Below, in pieces: positions 17,591 through 29,299 of a stretch of 64,000 bases of DNA. Source of the stretch: Protula sp. h YS-2021 (taxonomy: Eukaryota > Annelida > Polychaeta > Sabellida > Serpulidae). Where the stretch lies: the NCBI GenBank assembly GCA_949752745.1, contig OX457031.1, positions 43,712,269-43,776,268 of the forward strand, in the 5' to 3' direction. Positions within the stretch are counted from its first letter, which is position 1, and every line of letters starts with the position of its first letter. The notes under the pieces are model-generated. The model made no database searches. It was not told the origin of the DNA and saw only the letters and a program-made list of their open reading frames with translations. A program made the translations under genes and the position numbers.

Positions 17591-19190
17591 GTCTCGGCTT
17601 TTTTGGGGAGGGGTGGGGGGGGTGGTCTGACGTGCTTTGCAATGCGGCACCCGTCTCGGCGCACACACCCCCTTTCACTCGAGACGTCTCGGAGATTCTT
17701 GGGGAGGGGTGGGGGGGTGGTCTGGCGTTTCAACAATGCGGCACCCGTCTCGGCACACACACCCCCTTTCACTCGAGACGTCTCGGCTTTTTTTTGGGGG
17801 GGGGAGGGGTGGGGGGGGGTGGTCTGACGTTTCAACAATGCGGCACCCGTCTCGGCGTACACACCCTCGTTCACTCGAGACACTCACGCCTTCTTTCAAA
17901 AAAAAAAAAACTCTCTGTCTCTGTCTCTCCACACCCCACACACCCCACACCCCGTCTCGGCACACACACCCTCCTTCACTCGAGAACAACTCTGTTTGGA
18001 AAAGTATGCATGAGAATGGGAAATGCTTTAAAACTCTATCTCCACACCGTCTCGGCACGGCACACACCCTTTCACTCGAGACACACCTTCTTCTCTCTCT
18101 GTCTCTCTCTGTCTCTCTCTGTCTCTCTCCACACACACCCTTTCACCCCACCCCGTCTCGGCACACACACCCTCCTTCACTCGAGAACAACTCTGTTTGG
18201 AAAAGTATGCATGAGAATGGGAAATGCTTTAAAACTCTATCTCCACACCGTCTCGGCACGGCACACCCCCTTTCACTCGAGACGTCTCGGCTTTTTTTTT
18301 TCACAAGCCCCCCATACCATTCTACCATTGCACCATTCTACAACGTTTCCCAATCCTTCCACCGGAAACACACTTTTCGCTCGCAATCCCTCGCAATCGT
18401 AATCCATACAGCAGCATCCTTGCATCATATGACGTTTTCTTTCGTCACACTCTCTCGTCTCTCGCTTGGGGAGGGGTGGGGGGGTGGTCTGACGTTTCAA
18501 CGGACGTGCTTTGCAATGCATGCAACAATGCGGCACCCGTCTCGGCGTACACACCCTCGTTCACTCGAGACACTCACGCCTTCTTTCAAAAAAAAAAAAC
18601 TCTCTGTCTCTGTCTCTCCACACACCCCACCCCGTCTCGGCACACACACCCCCTTTCACTCGAGACGTCTCGGAGATTCTTGGGGGAGGGGTGGGGGGGG
18701 GGTGGTCTGACATGCTTTGCACTGCGGCACCCGTCTCGGCACACACACCCCCTTTCACTCGAGACGTCTCGGAGATTCTTGGGGGAGGGGTGGGGGGGGG
18801 GGTGGTCTGACATGCTTTGCACTGCGGCACCCGTCTCGGCGCACACACACCCTTTCACTCGAGACGTCTCGGAGATTCTTGGGGGAGGGGTGGGGGGGTG
18901 GTCTGACGTGCTTTGCAATGCGGCACCCGTCTCGGCGTACACACCCCCTTTCACTCGAGACACTCACGCCTTCTTTCAAATAAAAAAAAAAAAAAAACTC
19001 TCTCTGTCTCTGTCTCTCTCCACACACACCCCCCACCCCGTCTCGGCGTACACACCCCCTTTCACTCGAGACACTCACGCCTTCTTTCAAAAAAAAAACT
19101 CTCTCTGTCTCTGTCTCTCCACACACCACACACCCCACCCCGTCTCGGCACGGCACACACCTTTTCACTCGAGACACTCACGTGAGCTTT
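17591..19190. repeat. GTCTCGAG/CCGAGAC hairpin repeats with G-rich tracts (right)
   Basis: Reverse-complement copy of 780-2388. The plus strand here carries the GGGGAGGGGTGGGGGG tracts. Confidence 0.9.
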
Positions 19191-19662
19191 TTTTTTTCAA
19201 TTTGGGGAGGGAGGGGGGGTTATACACTTCAACGCTTCATCAGCGCTTCATCAACGCTTCAGCGGAAGTCGTTATTTCCAATCTCGTAATCACCCTAACA
19301 ACTGCACAAATGGCGTTTCGTTTATACAACCATCCATTTCGTCAAGAAAAATGTGTGGAAAAATGCTTTAAACATACTAACATAAGTTTACTTTTTGTTT
19401 GGGAGTTGTTTTATGCAAATAGTAATACTCTGTTACTCTGTTACTCTGTTCTAGGGGAGGGGTGGGGGGGGGGTGGTCGGCAACACAGATTCTTGGGGGA
19501 GGGGTGGGGGGGTGGTCGTCAATACTCTGTGTATTGACAAGGAGGGGTGGGGGGGGTGGTCTGACGTTTCACACATCATTTCGTCACATACACACATTTC
19601 GTCATCTCCGCCTGCAGAGCTTTCGAACTTTTTGTAGAGAGCAGACGTGTCGAAAAAATAAT

Positions 19663-19827
19663 ATGCAGTTTAAGAAAGAATTTTTCACTGAGGAACGCCT
19701 GGCGGCTTATCATTTCTCAAAGAAGGATGCTGATTTATGGGAAGAGGTATATGTCGACTACCAGGCGTTCCTCTATGAAACATGGGCTCTGGGGCAGAAC
19801 TCTTACAAGAGAATCAGCTCAGAATAA
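19663..19827 (+). CDS. Small outward-facing protein in the right inverted repeat (54 aa)
   Basis: Mirror copy of 140-304: ATG at 19663, stop at 19825-19827. It differs by two substitutions (WALGQ for WALRQ; RISSE for RITSE). Upstream at about 19311 begins the frame MAFRLYNHPF, with an octamer-like ATGCAAAT at about 19414 and a pyrimidine-rich TTCTAG acceptor-like site near 19452, so splicing onto this ORF is conceivable. Function unknown. Confidence 0.4.
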   Translation: MQFKKEFFTEERLAAYHFSKKDADLWEEVYVDYQAFLYETWALGQNSYKRISSE

Positions 19828-19915
19828 ATAAGAGAATGACCCCAGAGAATGACCCCAGAGAATGACCCCACTAGGGTCATTCTCTGGGGTCATTCTCTGG
19901 GGTCATTCTCTTATT
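19827..19915. repeat. 89-bp terminal palindrome (right end)
   Basis: Same structure as 52-140, with central substitutions (CCCCACTAGGG instead of CCCCAGTGGGG) that leave the very centre imperfect. It overlaps the stop codon of the small outward ORF. Confidence 0.93.
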
Positions 19916-19926
19916 TCTACCCTACT

Positions 19927-19932
19927 CTCTAA
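19927..19932. repeat. Right target-site duplication of element 1
   Basis: CTCTAA follows the CT terminus of element 1 and matches 35-40. Confidence 0.93.
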
Positions 19933-22848
19933 ATATATTTTGATATCAAAAATAAGCATTAAATGTTAAAACGGCATTCCATAGTGACCTACATTTTACA
20001 GCAGCAAAATGCGGCTAAAACTAATACCAAAAAGGGTTTTTTTTATTACTCCTTGTTTTTTTTTTAATTTTTGCCCTCTTGTTTTATTACTCTAGCTGAA
20101 CTTTTGGATACGGAATTAAAGCCTCCTCGCAACATCACTGATGAAACAGCATTCTAGTTTAAAATAGAGTGAAACTGCTAATTGACATCTGAAAATTCTG
20201 AAATTTCAATTTTATCCGTAACACCGAGAACATCTTGTTTTCAATCAGTCAGCTTTTTTTACCCAAATCGCTAAACTTTCCTTCAAAAGAATTCTCAATT
20301 GCTCCCCGTATTGTCTGAGCTTGAAACATTATAAAGATTTTACTTGCACTCTTGGAGAAAACTACCGAAATACGGCCACAGCAGATTACTTTTTAACATC
20401 TCCTTGTGGGACTGATTAGGTCAGGACCCTTATGTCCTGCTGTCAATCAAAGCCCTAGTATTGCCAAACTGAGGGAGAACGATTGCCACAAACTCATTTG
20501 TCTTGGAGTTTTTGAGTTTTAGCTGAACTTTTTGATACAGAATTAAAGTTTGTATGGGTTTTAGTTGAGTTTGGTGGTGTGATTTAAACCAGACAGACTA
20601 GTCGTTCGAATTTTAAGATAGATAATAATCAACCCCCTAAAAATCTTACCTGGTAGCTTATAACACGTTTCTAATGACACCAAATGCCCTGTAGGGCCAT
20701 TCCTTCATTACCCCAGCAAAATACTTACCCCATACTCTGATGTTTAACACTTAAACTGTGTGAACTTCATTCGTATAAATGGGTATTGCTGGAACTCCGA
20801 GGTTGTAGATAAAGGCAGACATTACTTGACAGTGATTGGCCACAGCTGTCTAAAAATGTTCACATTAACTCAATTTAAATTGTTGTAAACTTTTTTACTT
20901 GAACATTTTCAAAAAAATAAGTTATTTTGCTTGGAGTTTGATCTTCAGACTTGGGTGTCTAGAGGCTTGTGTGCTAAATCAACGCTACGAAGTGCTTTTG
21001 TTCAAGCATAGTGTATTTATGACTCGCGGTCAAGGTTCAGTAGAACTTCGTGTTTGATTATATTGGGTTGGGTTGAATGCCGAATAAACGTTGACGGTCA
21101 AAGCGTCGACGGCGTCAAAATATGTAAAGGCTGATAAAACGCTGAGTAACCAATGTTACCTTACACATAGAGATATATAAGTTCAGAAACAAATTTTAAA
21201 CTTCATTAGATATACTATGAATAATCTTGTTCTTTAAATAAATATGCAATTATTTATAAACATTCTTCATTGCAAAAATACAGTCAATAAAAATACAACA
21301 CACCTATTTTGTCTCACTCTGGAGTCTGAATAATAGATGTACTGTGGTCAAGGCGCACAGTTTTCTTTGTAGATATCCCACTATTCTCTATGGGCTTTTT
21401 CTGTGACAGGTATGACTAGACTTCTCAGTTATAAATATGAGTTAAAACTCAAAATTTTGGAGGTTTTTGCCAGAATAAAGGAAAATAAGAACCTGGAAAC
21501 ATTTGTTGTCTTTAGTGCAACCCTAGAAGTTCAGAAATAATGATTCGGTATTGATTTCCAAGGCATCCCCAAATGTTATGGTGTCAACACGGTGCAGTTA
21601 AACTTTAGCATAAAGAGATTATTGATACTGATAATATTTTAAAGAAAAATATATATTTTTTCCATTGCGATATATATCGTGATGTTGAGTGGATGTCAGG
21701 ATGTACAGAAATTCCTCCGACTACGTTAATTTAATCTTTCCTAGAATTGTTTTACCTACTTAAAATGGGTAACAAAACTGGTACGCAAAATAAGATATGT
21801 ATGTATTCCTGTGCCCTCTGTACTATGCGTTGGAAATACAAGCGTTACAAGGCTTCAGTTTCAAACACACACTCATTATCTAGTTTGAGCCAAGTGTTCG
21901 ATTACAAGGAAGTGTTGGCTAAAACATAATATATGATTTTTAATAAGTATATTCATGTACTATATTTAGGAATTCGTATCGAGTTGTGGAATCAAGTCAT
22001 TAGCTCAAAAGTTGCCTTCGACTGAAAAAAGAATTTCAGAAGAAAAAAAGGTACAAACTGATTTCCATAGTTTACAAGTACACCTGTAATAGCTTAATGG
22101 CATGCAGCCGTATGCAAAAAGTTTCCTGTACATCTAACGGATAACGCTACCTGCTTTATTACTAATATATTACCAATAAGTAATATTTTATAGTTAACAT
22201 AAAATGTTGATAAATTAAGGGCTGTTTGATAAATTAAGGCCATCTAAAATTGTTCGCATGATTTATCTAAATAGGCTGATTTCCACTTCTAGGTTAACAA
22301 GGAATGTTCTTATCTGAATGTGGTCGGCAGCCCGGTGACTCACATTAAACCCTTCGTCACATTGAACCCTAAACAACAATCCCGTCGAGATCGCTGTTTA
22401 CTGTTTGAAGTATATTGGACAGTACAATAACCTGATAAACGCATAACTTTCTTTGCAAAATTAGCTTTGAAAAAGGGGCTTTTCCTGTATCTATGATTGC
22501 ATGTTATAAGTTGGCTGACCAATTTTCTAGATGGCATCAGGAGAACAATGCCTTACTTTTTCAAGACTGTGTTTTTGTCTTAAATCATCAACAAAATGCT
22601 GTCTCTTTTTAGATAATGATGCTAGTCTTTTTTGTTTTGGAAAGTGTAGCTGAATATCAGCATTCTATGCTAGTATCATCTTGTAAATATCGTGATATAT
22701 CATTGAATTAGTCAGCATTGCAATCCCGATTGATTATGCAATTCCTGGTAATTATCAATAACATCGCCTGGTCAAATTATGTGTCCCAGCCCAGCTATTT
22801 CTCACATTTTCAAGAAACAAAATCAAAAGCATATCCCTTCTGCTCATA
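19933..22848. other. Host intergenic DNA
   Basis: AT-rich, with frequent stops in all frames. I see no gene, RNA or ordered repeat, apart from short homopolymer runs near 20038-20070. It separates elements 1 and 2. Confidence 0.6.
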
Positions 22849-22854
22849 TTGTGA
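22849..22854. repeat. Left target-site duplication of element 2
   Basis: TTGTGA, repeated at 29941-29946. Confidence 0.9.
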
Positions 22855-23690
22855 AGTAGCAAGGGCGTTAATACAGATCCCTAGGCCCCATAGTTAACGG
22901 ATCTCGGCTCAGCGGAGGGAAAATAGCTGACGCAATACAGTGACGTCATGATCTATTTATAACAGCACATACATGAATTTATGTTGACGGGTTGTGCGTA
23001 GTGGGTAAGGGGTAAAGTGGTGGTATTTAAATGCACTGAAGCATATAATCAGTAAGCATTTCGAGGGGAGGGGGTATTGCCTGCAATGCAACAGTATACT
23101 AATATGTTCCCCCATAGGTGTATAGTGGTTTATGTGGTGATAAAAAGCAATAATATGTGCTTACCTGATCACTTTGCCGTTAATCGTATACGCTACTGAT
23201 TTTTAACAGCGTACCGGTATTTTCATAGAAAGAATTATCCGTAAAAATGTCTATCATCATATTGCACTATTTGTTATCTGACTTGGCTTAAGTATTGGTG
23301 TGGGGAAAATAGAGAGGTGGAGAGGGGTTTAATAAGCACTTGGAGGGTACAATTGAACAATAGCGCACTGTACAAAGAGAGGTGAGTTTTGAATGTAAAC
23401 TGTGAGATAGCTAGAACTGTTCAATGACCTCGGACGCGAATGGGGTACACAAGGGGAAGCAAGAAAAAACACAATTTCTTTTTTATTATTATTATTTTAT
23501 TGACACATAAATACAACATATTTACAATCTATACATAATATGCACGCACCCATAAGCCATCCCGTCTATTATTAACCACATTTGCGTTTTATTCCAAAAA
23601 GCAGAGTATTTTGGCGGCATATATTTTGCAAACACACAAATGACCTGACTCTTTGGCCCAGCCAATTGCATGAATATGCTTGCAATGAAC

Positions 23691-23853
23691 GGTTTACGGG
23701 TAAATTAACACTGCGCCAGTGACCAGCATTACAATCGATTGGTTAGATTCATAGGTTTACGGGTGAATTAACACCGCGCCAGTGACCGGTATTACAATCA
23801 ATTGGTTATAATGATAGGTTTACGATAAATTAACATCGCACCAGTGACCATGC
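23691..23853. repeat. Three ~65-bp tandem repeats, left arm
   Basis: Mirror of 28944-29106. The rest of 22855-24005 holds no gene that I can support. Confidence 0.85.
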
Positions 23854-24005
23854 ACAGCGTTAAACACACAAACGGCCTGACTCTTTATAATCTGATCGTT
23901 TGTATGCCTGGTTTGCTGTGTTTTTTCTACTTTAAGGTATATTTACAAATATGAAGAATAATATACTAATTACAATTAATATGCACATTATATATACAAT
24001 AGTGA

Positions 24006-25116
24006 TTATAATAGTTCAATGTCACTTGCTTTAACCCAACTGTTAAATGTTTTAGGCCAATATAGCCACTTTACATAGTACTGTTTATTTTGTCCCCGGC
24101 CCCTTTCTTTAAGCACTTTTTCAATCTTAAACAATTCATTGTCTTTCAAGTCCACTTTCTGTAGCTCTGATTGGTAGAAACTGCCTGTTATGGGCTCGTT
24201 ATTATAGTCTTTGAGTCTATAAATAGGCACTTGTCCTCTTCTGAACCGCTGGGCTATGGTGAAGACCTCCCCTGTCCATCTTTGGTCGTATTCACGGGTA
24301 AACCTGTTTCTTTGATGTGTAATGCGCACACGATCACCGGGCTTGAATTTGTATCTTCTAGTTTTATGTTTACCAACCAGCTCGCGTTGTGCAGTTCTAC
24401 TGAAATATGTCGCTATGCGGACATCTTCTTCATTATTTTCTGTCACGTCGTTTGGAGCAGTGTCTGTGGTACTGTGAACTGTTGCATTGTATCCATCGGC
24501 AAAATTCTGGAGCTGGTCAATATATGTGAAGGCATTTTTGTAGGTGAAATACCGGTATATCTTAGACTTGATGGTTTTAATTGCCCTTTCACTGATGGAT
24601 GCCTTGTTTTCATTTTGAGCAAACAACTGGCGAATATCTCTGGATTTCAAAAGAGACTTGACGGCATTGGCGCGAAATTCCTGGCCCTTGTCACTGCGTA
24701 TTCTATTCGGTATTCTCCCATCATTAATGATGTCTTTGAAGGCTATAGCCACAGACACTCCTGTTTTGTCCTTCAATGGGCGCAGCCATAGATATTTTGA
24801 GAATGTGTCTACTACGACGAGTATATATTTGAATCCATTGTTATCCTTTGAAAATTTCCCCATGTCCATTAAATCTGCAGACCACTGGTCATCTTTTCTC
24901 TGCAACAATAATGGGGGTTCGTTTAAAATGAAGCCTGTTTGGTATCTGCAAACTGTATGGTTCTTGCTGCTGAAGCCATTTCCGTATTTTATATTTACTG
25001 ATATCATATTTTCCATCCTTCTTTACAAAGTGATATAATTTATCCGGTCCTGAAAAACTTGCAGGCTTTGAAGGGTTAAAATATATATCTTTTAAATATT
25101 CTTCCCAAGATGTCAT
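24006..25116 (-). pseudogene. Left-arm integrase, frameshifted
   Basis: Copy of the intact right-arm integrase (27682-28791). It starts at 25116 (MTSWEEYLKD) but carries one extra base near 24898-24904, just before the catalytic core, which shifts the frame; the core and chromodomain are open again from about 24900 to 24006. D, D and E catalytic positions are preserved in the downstream part. A residue at the end of the core region also differs (FADGYN against FAYGYN). Confidence 0.88.
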
Positions 25117-25165
25117 CCTGTCAACGGTGCATTAACAAATGAATAAGGATTAAAGCAGTACTTAC

Positions 25166-25447
25166 TTATATATCCTCTTCATCCTCCTCCTTCTCACTGT
25201 CCGACTCTTCCTCCTTACTCTCTGAATCGTCGCCGTCGTCCTCCTCACTCGCGGAATCATCTTCCTCCTCGTCGCTGCCACCATCATCGGACTCGTCGTT
25301 CTCATTATTTAGAAGATTATCTAAATGGCTTTCGAACTGTTTCACAGCCATAGGTACTGCATCGTTCTCACCGTACTCCTTCTTTTGTAAGTTGTCTATC
25401 TCTTGCATGATTTGATTGTGTGTTACACCATTAGTCAAATGCAGCAT
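25166..25447 (-). CDS. Acidic protein, left arm (93 aa)
   Basis: Same protein as 27351-27632: a short N-terminal helical part and a long Asp/Glu/Ser tail. Overlaps the ATPase end by 13 bases. Confidence 0.7.
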   Translation of the reverse strand: MLHLTNGVTHNQIMQEIDNLQKKEYGENDAVPMAVKQFESHLDNLLNNENDESDDGGSDEEEDDSASEEDDGDDSESKEEESDSEKEEDEEDI

Positions 25448-26196
25448 ATTCTTAATAAGCCCACTATAGGTTTTAAGAACACAGCCATATCTAAGGGTTT
25501 TAGCTTTGACTCGTCAGTCGTCATATGAGCTGGTGGGAATATTTCTTCTCCTTTTATAGATTTTGGTGCTGGAACAAGTATGTTTGTTTTGAATCGTTCA
25601 CATTCTGGAGTTGTTTGTTTAGCATCTATCATCAGATAACTATACGGTTGTTTGGTTGCTTCATGATATACGTTCATAAACTGCTGTAGACGACCGGGAA
25701 ACATAAACCTTCCGAGAGTTTGTACTTGGTCTTGGCCCATAAGAGATTTGAAAATAATCAGGTATTGTGTATTGCGTCTCTGAGTAACTGCTCCTTTGCC
25801 TTGAGGAAACAACGACTGCGTAATGTTTATACAACTGAGCGACCTGTGCTGGCTACCCTCAGTAAACAAATCAGCTATTCGCTGATCTTGAGCTGCATAG
25901 GACATCATGTCATCCAGTATAATCAAATTGGTCTTCTTAATATCGAAAAAGTCATCGTCATCGAGACTGAGTGGATTGCCCTGTATAAACTGGATATTTG
26001 GAATTGTGCGTTGCATTTCTGTAAACAGTGACTGCCATCGTTTGTATAGGTAAACGAACCTGTCTGGTCTGGGTACAACTTTCCGCTGCTGTAATATCTT
26101 CTTTACTAAAATGGTTTTCCCGCTCTGGCTAGGACCGGAAATATTCATGGTGAATGGGTGCTGGAGCACGACTGGATTTTTTGAGATTTTTATCAT
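25435..26196 (-). CDS. Packaging ATPase, left arm (253 aa)
   Basis: Mirror copy of 26602-27363 with isolated substitutions (ISKNP for ISTNP; NILVPAP for NILAPAP). Walker A (SGPSQSGKT) and Walker B (LIILDD) are kept. ATG 26196 chosen; the frame is open upstream without another ATG. Confidence 0.88.
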   Translation of the reverse strand: MIKISKNPVVLQHPFTMNISGPSQSGKTILVKKILQQRKVVPRPDRFVYLYKRWQSLFTEMQRTIPNIQFIQGNPLSLDDDDFFDIKKTNLIILDDMMSYAAQDQRIADLFTEGSQHRSLSCINITQSLFPQGKGAVTQRRNTQYLIIFKSLMGQDQVQTLGRFMFPGRLQQFMNVYHEATKQPYSYLMIDAKQTTPECERFKTNILVPAPKSIKGEEIFPPAHMTTDESKLKPLDMAVFLKPIVGLLRICCI

Positions 26197-26226
26197 TCCA
26201 AGCCTTGGTTCTGCAGTCGGTCTCAC

Positions 26227-26570
26227 TTCTTTGTCGGAGCTCAGGAGGTTAGGAGCTCCGACTATTGAGTCTTCATAACTCCGTTGCTTCTTTAATGACT
26301 CGGAGCTCCGGAGCTCCGGTGCTCCGGTGCTCCGGTGCTCAGGAGCTCCAATTATTAGGCATCATAACTCCGTTCCTTCTTTGCAGACTCGGAGCACCGG
26401 AGCTCCGAGTCTGCAAAGACGGAACGGAGTTATGATGCCTCAATAATTGGAGCTCCTGAGCACCGGAGCACCGGAGCACCGGAGCTCCGGAGCTCCGAGT
26501 CATTAAAGAAGCAACGGAGTTATGAAGACTCAATAGTCGGAGCTCCTAACCTCCTGAGCTCCGACAAAGA
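26227..26570. repeat. Central GGAGCTCC-rich repeats of element 2
   Basis: Each half of the centre holds two related ~60-80-bp units containing GGAGCTCC, CATAACTCCGTT and CTTCTTT, plus GCTCCGGT microrepeats. The exact symmetry point is CCGG at 26397-26400 with a single A/A mismatch on either side. Both ATPase genes start just outside this block, so it must contain a bidirectional promoter or the 5' leaders. No TATA box is visible. Confidence 0.85.
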
Positions 26571-26601
26571 AGTGAGACCGACTGCAGAACCAAGGCTTGG
26601 A

Positions 26602-27363
26602 ATGATAAAAATCTCAACAAATCCAGTCGTACTCCAGCACCCATTCACCATGAATATTTCCGGTCCTAGCCAGAGCGGGAAAACCATTTTAGTAAAGAAG
26701 ATATTACAGCAGCGGAAAGTTGTACCCAGACCAGACAGGTTCGTTTACCTATACAAACGATGGCAGTCACTGTTTACAGAAATGCAACGCACAATTCCAA
26801 ATATCCAGTTTATACAGGGCAATCCACTCAGTCTCGATGACGATGACTTTTTCGATATTAAGAAGACCAATTTGATTATACTGGATGACATGATGTCCTA
26901 TGCAGCTCAAGATCAGCGAATAGCTGATTTGTTTACTGAGGGTAGCCAGCACAGGTCGCTCAGTTGTATAAACATTACGCAGTCGTTGTTTCCTCAAGGC
27001 AAAGGAGCAGTTACTCAGAGACGCAATACACAATACCTGATTATTTTCAAATCTCTTATGGGCCAAGACCAAGTACAAACTCTCGGAAGGTTTATGTTTC
27101 CCGGTCGTCTACAGCAGTTTATGAACGTATATCATGAAGCAACCAAACAACCGTATAGTTATCTGATGATAGATGCTAAACAAACAACTCCAGAATGTGA
27201 ACGATTCAAAACAAACATACTTGCTCCAGCACCAAAATCTATAAAAGGAGAAGAAATATTCCCACCAGCTCATATGACGACTGACGAGTCAAAGCTAAAA
27301 CCCTTAGATATGGCTGTGTTCTTAAAACCTATAGTGGGCTTATTAAGAATATGCTGCATTTGA
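26602..27363 (+). CDS. Packaging ATPase, right arm (253 aa)
   Basis: FtsK/HerA (A32) type. ATG 26602 chosen (MIKISTNPVVLQHPFTMNIS). Walker A GPSQSGKT at 21-28, Walker B LIILDD at 91-96, followed by SCINITQSLFPQGKG, the sensor region of this family. Related to, but clearly diverged from, the element 1 ATPase, so element 2 is a different Polinton lineage. Its stop overlaps the acidic protein start by 13 bases. Confidence 0.92.
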   Translation: MIKISTNPVVLQHPFTMNISGPSQSGKTILVKKILQQRKVVPRPDRFVYLYKRWQSLFTEMQRTIPNIQFIQGNPLSLDDDDFFDIKKTNLIILDDMMSYAAQDQRIADLFTEGSQHRSLSCINITQSLFPQGKGAVTQRRNTQYLIIFKSLMGQDQVQTLGRFMFPGRLQQFMNVYHEATKQPYSYLMIDAKQTTPECERFKTNILAPAPKSIKGEEIFPPAHMTTDESKLKPLDMAVFLKPIVGLLRICCI

Positions 27364-27632
27364 CTAATGGTGTAACACACAATCAAATCATGCAAGAGAT
27401 AGACAACTTACAAAAGAAGGAGTACGGTGAGAACGATGCAGTACCTATGGCTGTGAAACAGTTCGAAAGCCATTTAGATAATCTTCTAAATAATGAGAAC
27501 GACGAGTCCGATGATGGTGGCAGCGACGAGGAGGAAGATGATTCCGCGAGTGAGGAGGACGACGGCGACGATTCAGAGAGTAAGGAGGAAGAGTCGGACA
27601 GTGAGAAGGAGGAGGATGAAGAGGATATATAA
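27351..27632 (+). CDS. Acidic protein, right arm (93 aa)
   Basis: Starts MLHLTNGVTHNQIMQEIDNL, a helical segment; the second half is almost entirely Asp, Glu and Ser, ending EKEEDEEDI. Not recognised. It sits between ATPase and integrase in the same order as in the other arm. The acidic tail might mimic DNA or bind basic proteins (speculation). Because its start lies within the ATPase frame, the pair may be translated from one transcript. Confidence 0.7.
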   Translation: MLHLTNGVTHNQIMQEIDNLQKKEYGENDAVPMAVKQFESHLDNLLNNENDESDDGGSDEEEDDSASEEDDGDDSESKEEESDSEKEEDEEDI

Positions 27633-27681
27633 GTAAGTACTGCTTTAATCCTTATTCATTTGTTAATGCACCGTTGACAGG

Positions 27682-28791
27682 ATGACATCTTGGGAAGAAT
27701 ATTTAAAAGATATATATTTTAACCCTTCAAAGCCTGCAAGTTTTTCAGGACCGGATAAATTATATCACTTTGTAAAGAAGGATGGAAAATATGATATCAG
27801 TACATATAAAATACGGAAATGGCTTCAGCAGCAAGAACCATACAGTTTGCAGAGACCAAACAGGCTTCATTTTAAACGAACCCCCATTATTGTTGCAGGA
27901 AAAGATGACCAGTGGTCTGCAGATTTAATGGACATGGGGAAATTTTCAAAGGATAACAATGGATTCAAATATATACTCGTCGTAGTAGACACATTCTCAA
28001 AATATCTATGGCTGCGCCCATTGAAGGACAAAACAGGAGTGTCTGTGGCTATAGCCTTCAAAGACATCTTTAATGATGGGAGAATACCGAATAGAATACG
28101 CAGTGACAAGGGCCAGGAATTTCGCGCCAATGCCGTCAAGTCTCTTTTGAAATCCAGAGATATTCGCCAGTTGTTTGCTCAAAATGAAAACAAGGCATCC
28201 ATCAGTGAAAGGGCAATTAAAACCATCAAGTCTAAGATATACCGGTATTTCACCTACAAAAATGCCTTCACATATATTGACCAGCTCCAGAATTTTGCCT
28301 ATGGATACAATGCAACAGTTCACAGTACCACAGACACTGCTCCAAACGACGTGACAGAAAATAATGAAGAAGATGTCCGCATAGCGACATATTTCAGTAG
28401 AACTGCACAACGCGAGCTGGTTGGTAAACATAAAACTAGAAGATACAAATTCAAGCCCGGTGATCGTGTGCGCATTACACATCAAAGAAACAGGTTTACC
28501 CGTGAATACGACCAAAGATGGACAGGGGAGGTCTTCACCATAGCCCAGCGGTTCAGAAGAGGACAAGTGCCTATTTATAGACTCAAAGACTATAATAACG
28601 AGCCCATAACAGGCAGTTTCTACCAATCAGAGCTACAGAAAGTGGACTTGAAAGACAATGAATTGTTTAAGATTGAAAAAGTGCTTAAAGAAAGGGGCCG
28701 GGGACAAAATAAACAGTACTATGTAAAGTGGCTATATTGGCCTAAAGCATTTAACAGTTGGGTTAAAGCAAGTGACATTGAACTATTATAA
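27682..28791 (+). CDS. Polinton integrase, intact right-arm copy (369 aa)
   Basis: ATG 27682 (MTSWEEYLKDIYFNPSKPAS). rve core with D81 (SADLMDMG), D142 (RSDKGQEF) and E176 (SISERAIK); SH3-like basic segment (YKFKPGDRVRITHQ, ~255-270); chromodomain at the C-terminus (YVKWLYWPKAFNSWV). Full length and uninterrupted, so it could act on the matching ends of this element. It aligns along its length with the element 1 integrase. Confidence 0.95.
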   Translation: MTSWEEYLKDIYFNPSKPASFSGPDKLYHFVKKDGKYDISTYKIRKWLQQQEPYSLQRPNRLHFKRTPIIVAGKDDQWSADLMDMGKFSKDNNGFKYILVVVDTFSKYLWLRPLKDKTGVSVAIAFKDIFNDGRIPNRIRSDKGQEFRANAVKSLLKSRDIRQLFAQNENKASISERAIKTIKSKIYRYFTYKNAFTYIDQLQNFAYGYNATVHSTTDTAPNDVTENNEEDVRIATYFSRTAQRELVGKHKTRRYKFKPGDRVRITHQRNRFTREYDQRWTGEVFTIAQRFRRGQVPIYRLKDYNNEPITGSFYQSELQKVDLKDNELFKIEKVLKERGRGQNKQYYVKWLYWPKAFNSWVKASDIELL

Positions 28792-28943
28792 TCACTATTG
28801 TATATATAATGTGCTTATTAATTGTAATTGGTATATTATTCTTCATATTTGTAAATATACCTTAAAGTAGAAAACACAGCAAACCAGGCATACAAACGAT
28901 CAGATTATAAAGAGTCAGGCCGTTTGTGTGTTTAACGCTGTGC

Positions 28944-29106
28944 ATGGTCACTGGTGCGATGTTAATTTATCGTAAACCTATCATTATAACCAATTGATTG
29001 TAATACCGGTCACTGGCGCGGTGTTAATTCACCCGTAAACCTATGAATCTAACCAATCGATTGTAATGCTGGTCACTGGCGCAGTGTTAATTTACCCGTA
29101 AACCGT
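28944..29106. repeat. Three ~65-bp tandem repeats, right arm
   Basis: Three units containing GGTCACTGG, GTGTTAATT and CGTAAACC, then AACCAATYGATTGTAAT between units. Located between the integrase and the terminus; mirrored at about 23691-23853. Confidence 0.85.
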
Positions 29107-29201
29107 TCATTGCAAGCATATTCATGCAATTGGCTGGGCCAAAGAGTCAGGTCATTTGTGTGTTTGCAAAATATATGCCGCCAAAATACTCTGCTTTTTG
29201 G

Positions 29202-29299
29202 AATAAAACGCAAATGTGGTTAATAATATACGGGATGGCTTATGGGTGCGTGCATATTATGTATAGATTGTAAATATGTTGTATTTATGTGTCAATAAA
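29202..29299 (+). terminator. Polyadenylation signals downstream of the right-arm integrase
   Basis: AATAAA at 29202-29207 and 29294-29299. The remaining stretch to the element end (29300-29940) shows no gene. Confidence 0.45.

Larger units (their letters stand above)
41..19926. mobile_element. Element 1: full-length Polinton/Maverick (adintovirus-like)
   Basis: A 19,886-bp element beginning AGTAGGG and ending CCCTACT reversed, flanked by the 6-bp direct repeat CTCTAA at 35-40 and 19927-19932. AG...CT termini, a 6-bp target duplication and a retroviral-type integrase are the hallmarks of Polintons. It encodes the full virus-like set: integrase, packaging ATPase, adenain-like protease, major and minor capsid proteins and protein-primed polymerase B. 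The inverted repeats (about 3.28 kb each) are long for the family. Structural genes read rightward and replication genes leftward, meeting near 11.2 kb. The polymerase is broken, so this copy is probably not autonomous now, although the capsid, protease, ATPase and integrase frames are open. Confidence 0.96.
16653..19926. repeat. Right terminal inverted repeat of element 1
   Basis: Reverse-complement copy of 41-3326, about 3.27 kb. The near identity of the copies implies recent insertion or ongoing homogenisation. Its inner end (16653-16724) encodes the first residues of the DNA polymerase reading frame. Confidence 0.95.
22855..26397. repeat. Left arm of the element 2 palindrome
   Basis: Reverse complement of 26399-29940 with scattered substitutions and small indels (for example one extra base in the integrase; CCCGTCTATTATT against AATATACGGG near 23563/29230). 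The differences show two separate arms rather than a duplicated read. Confidence 0.93.
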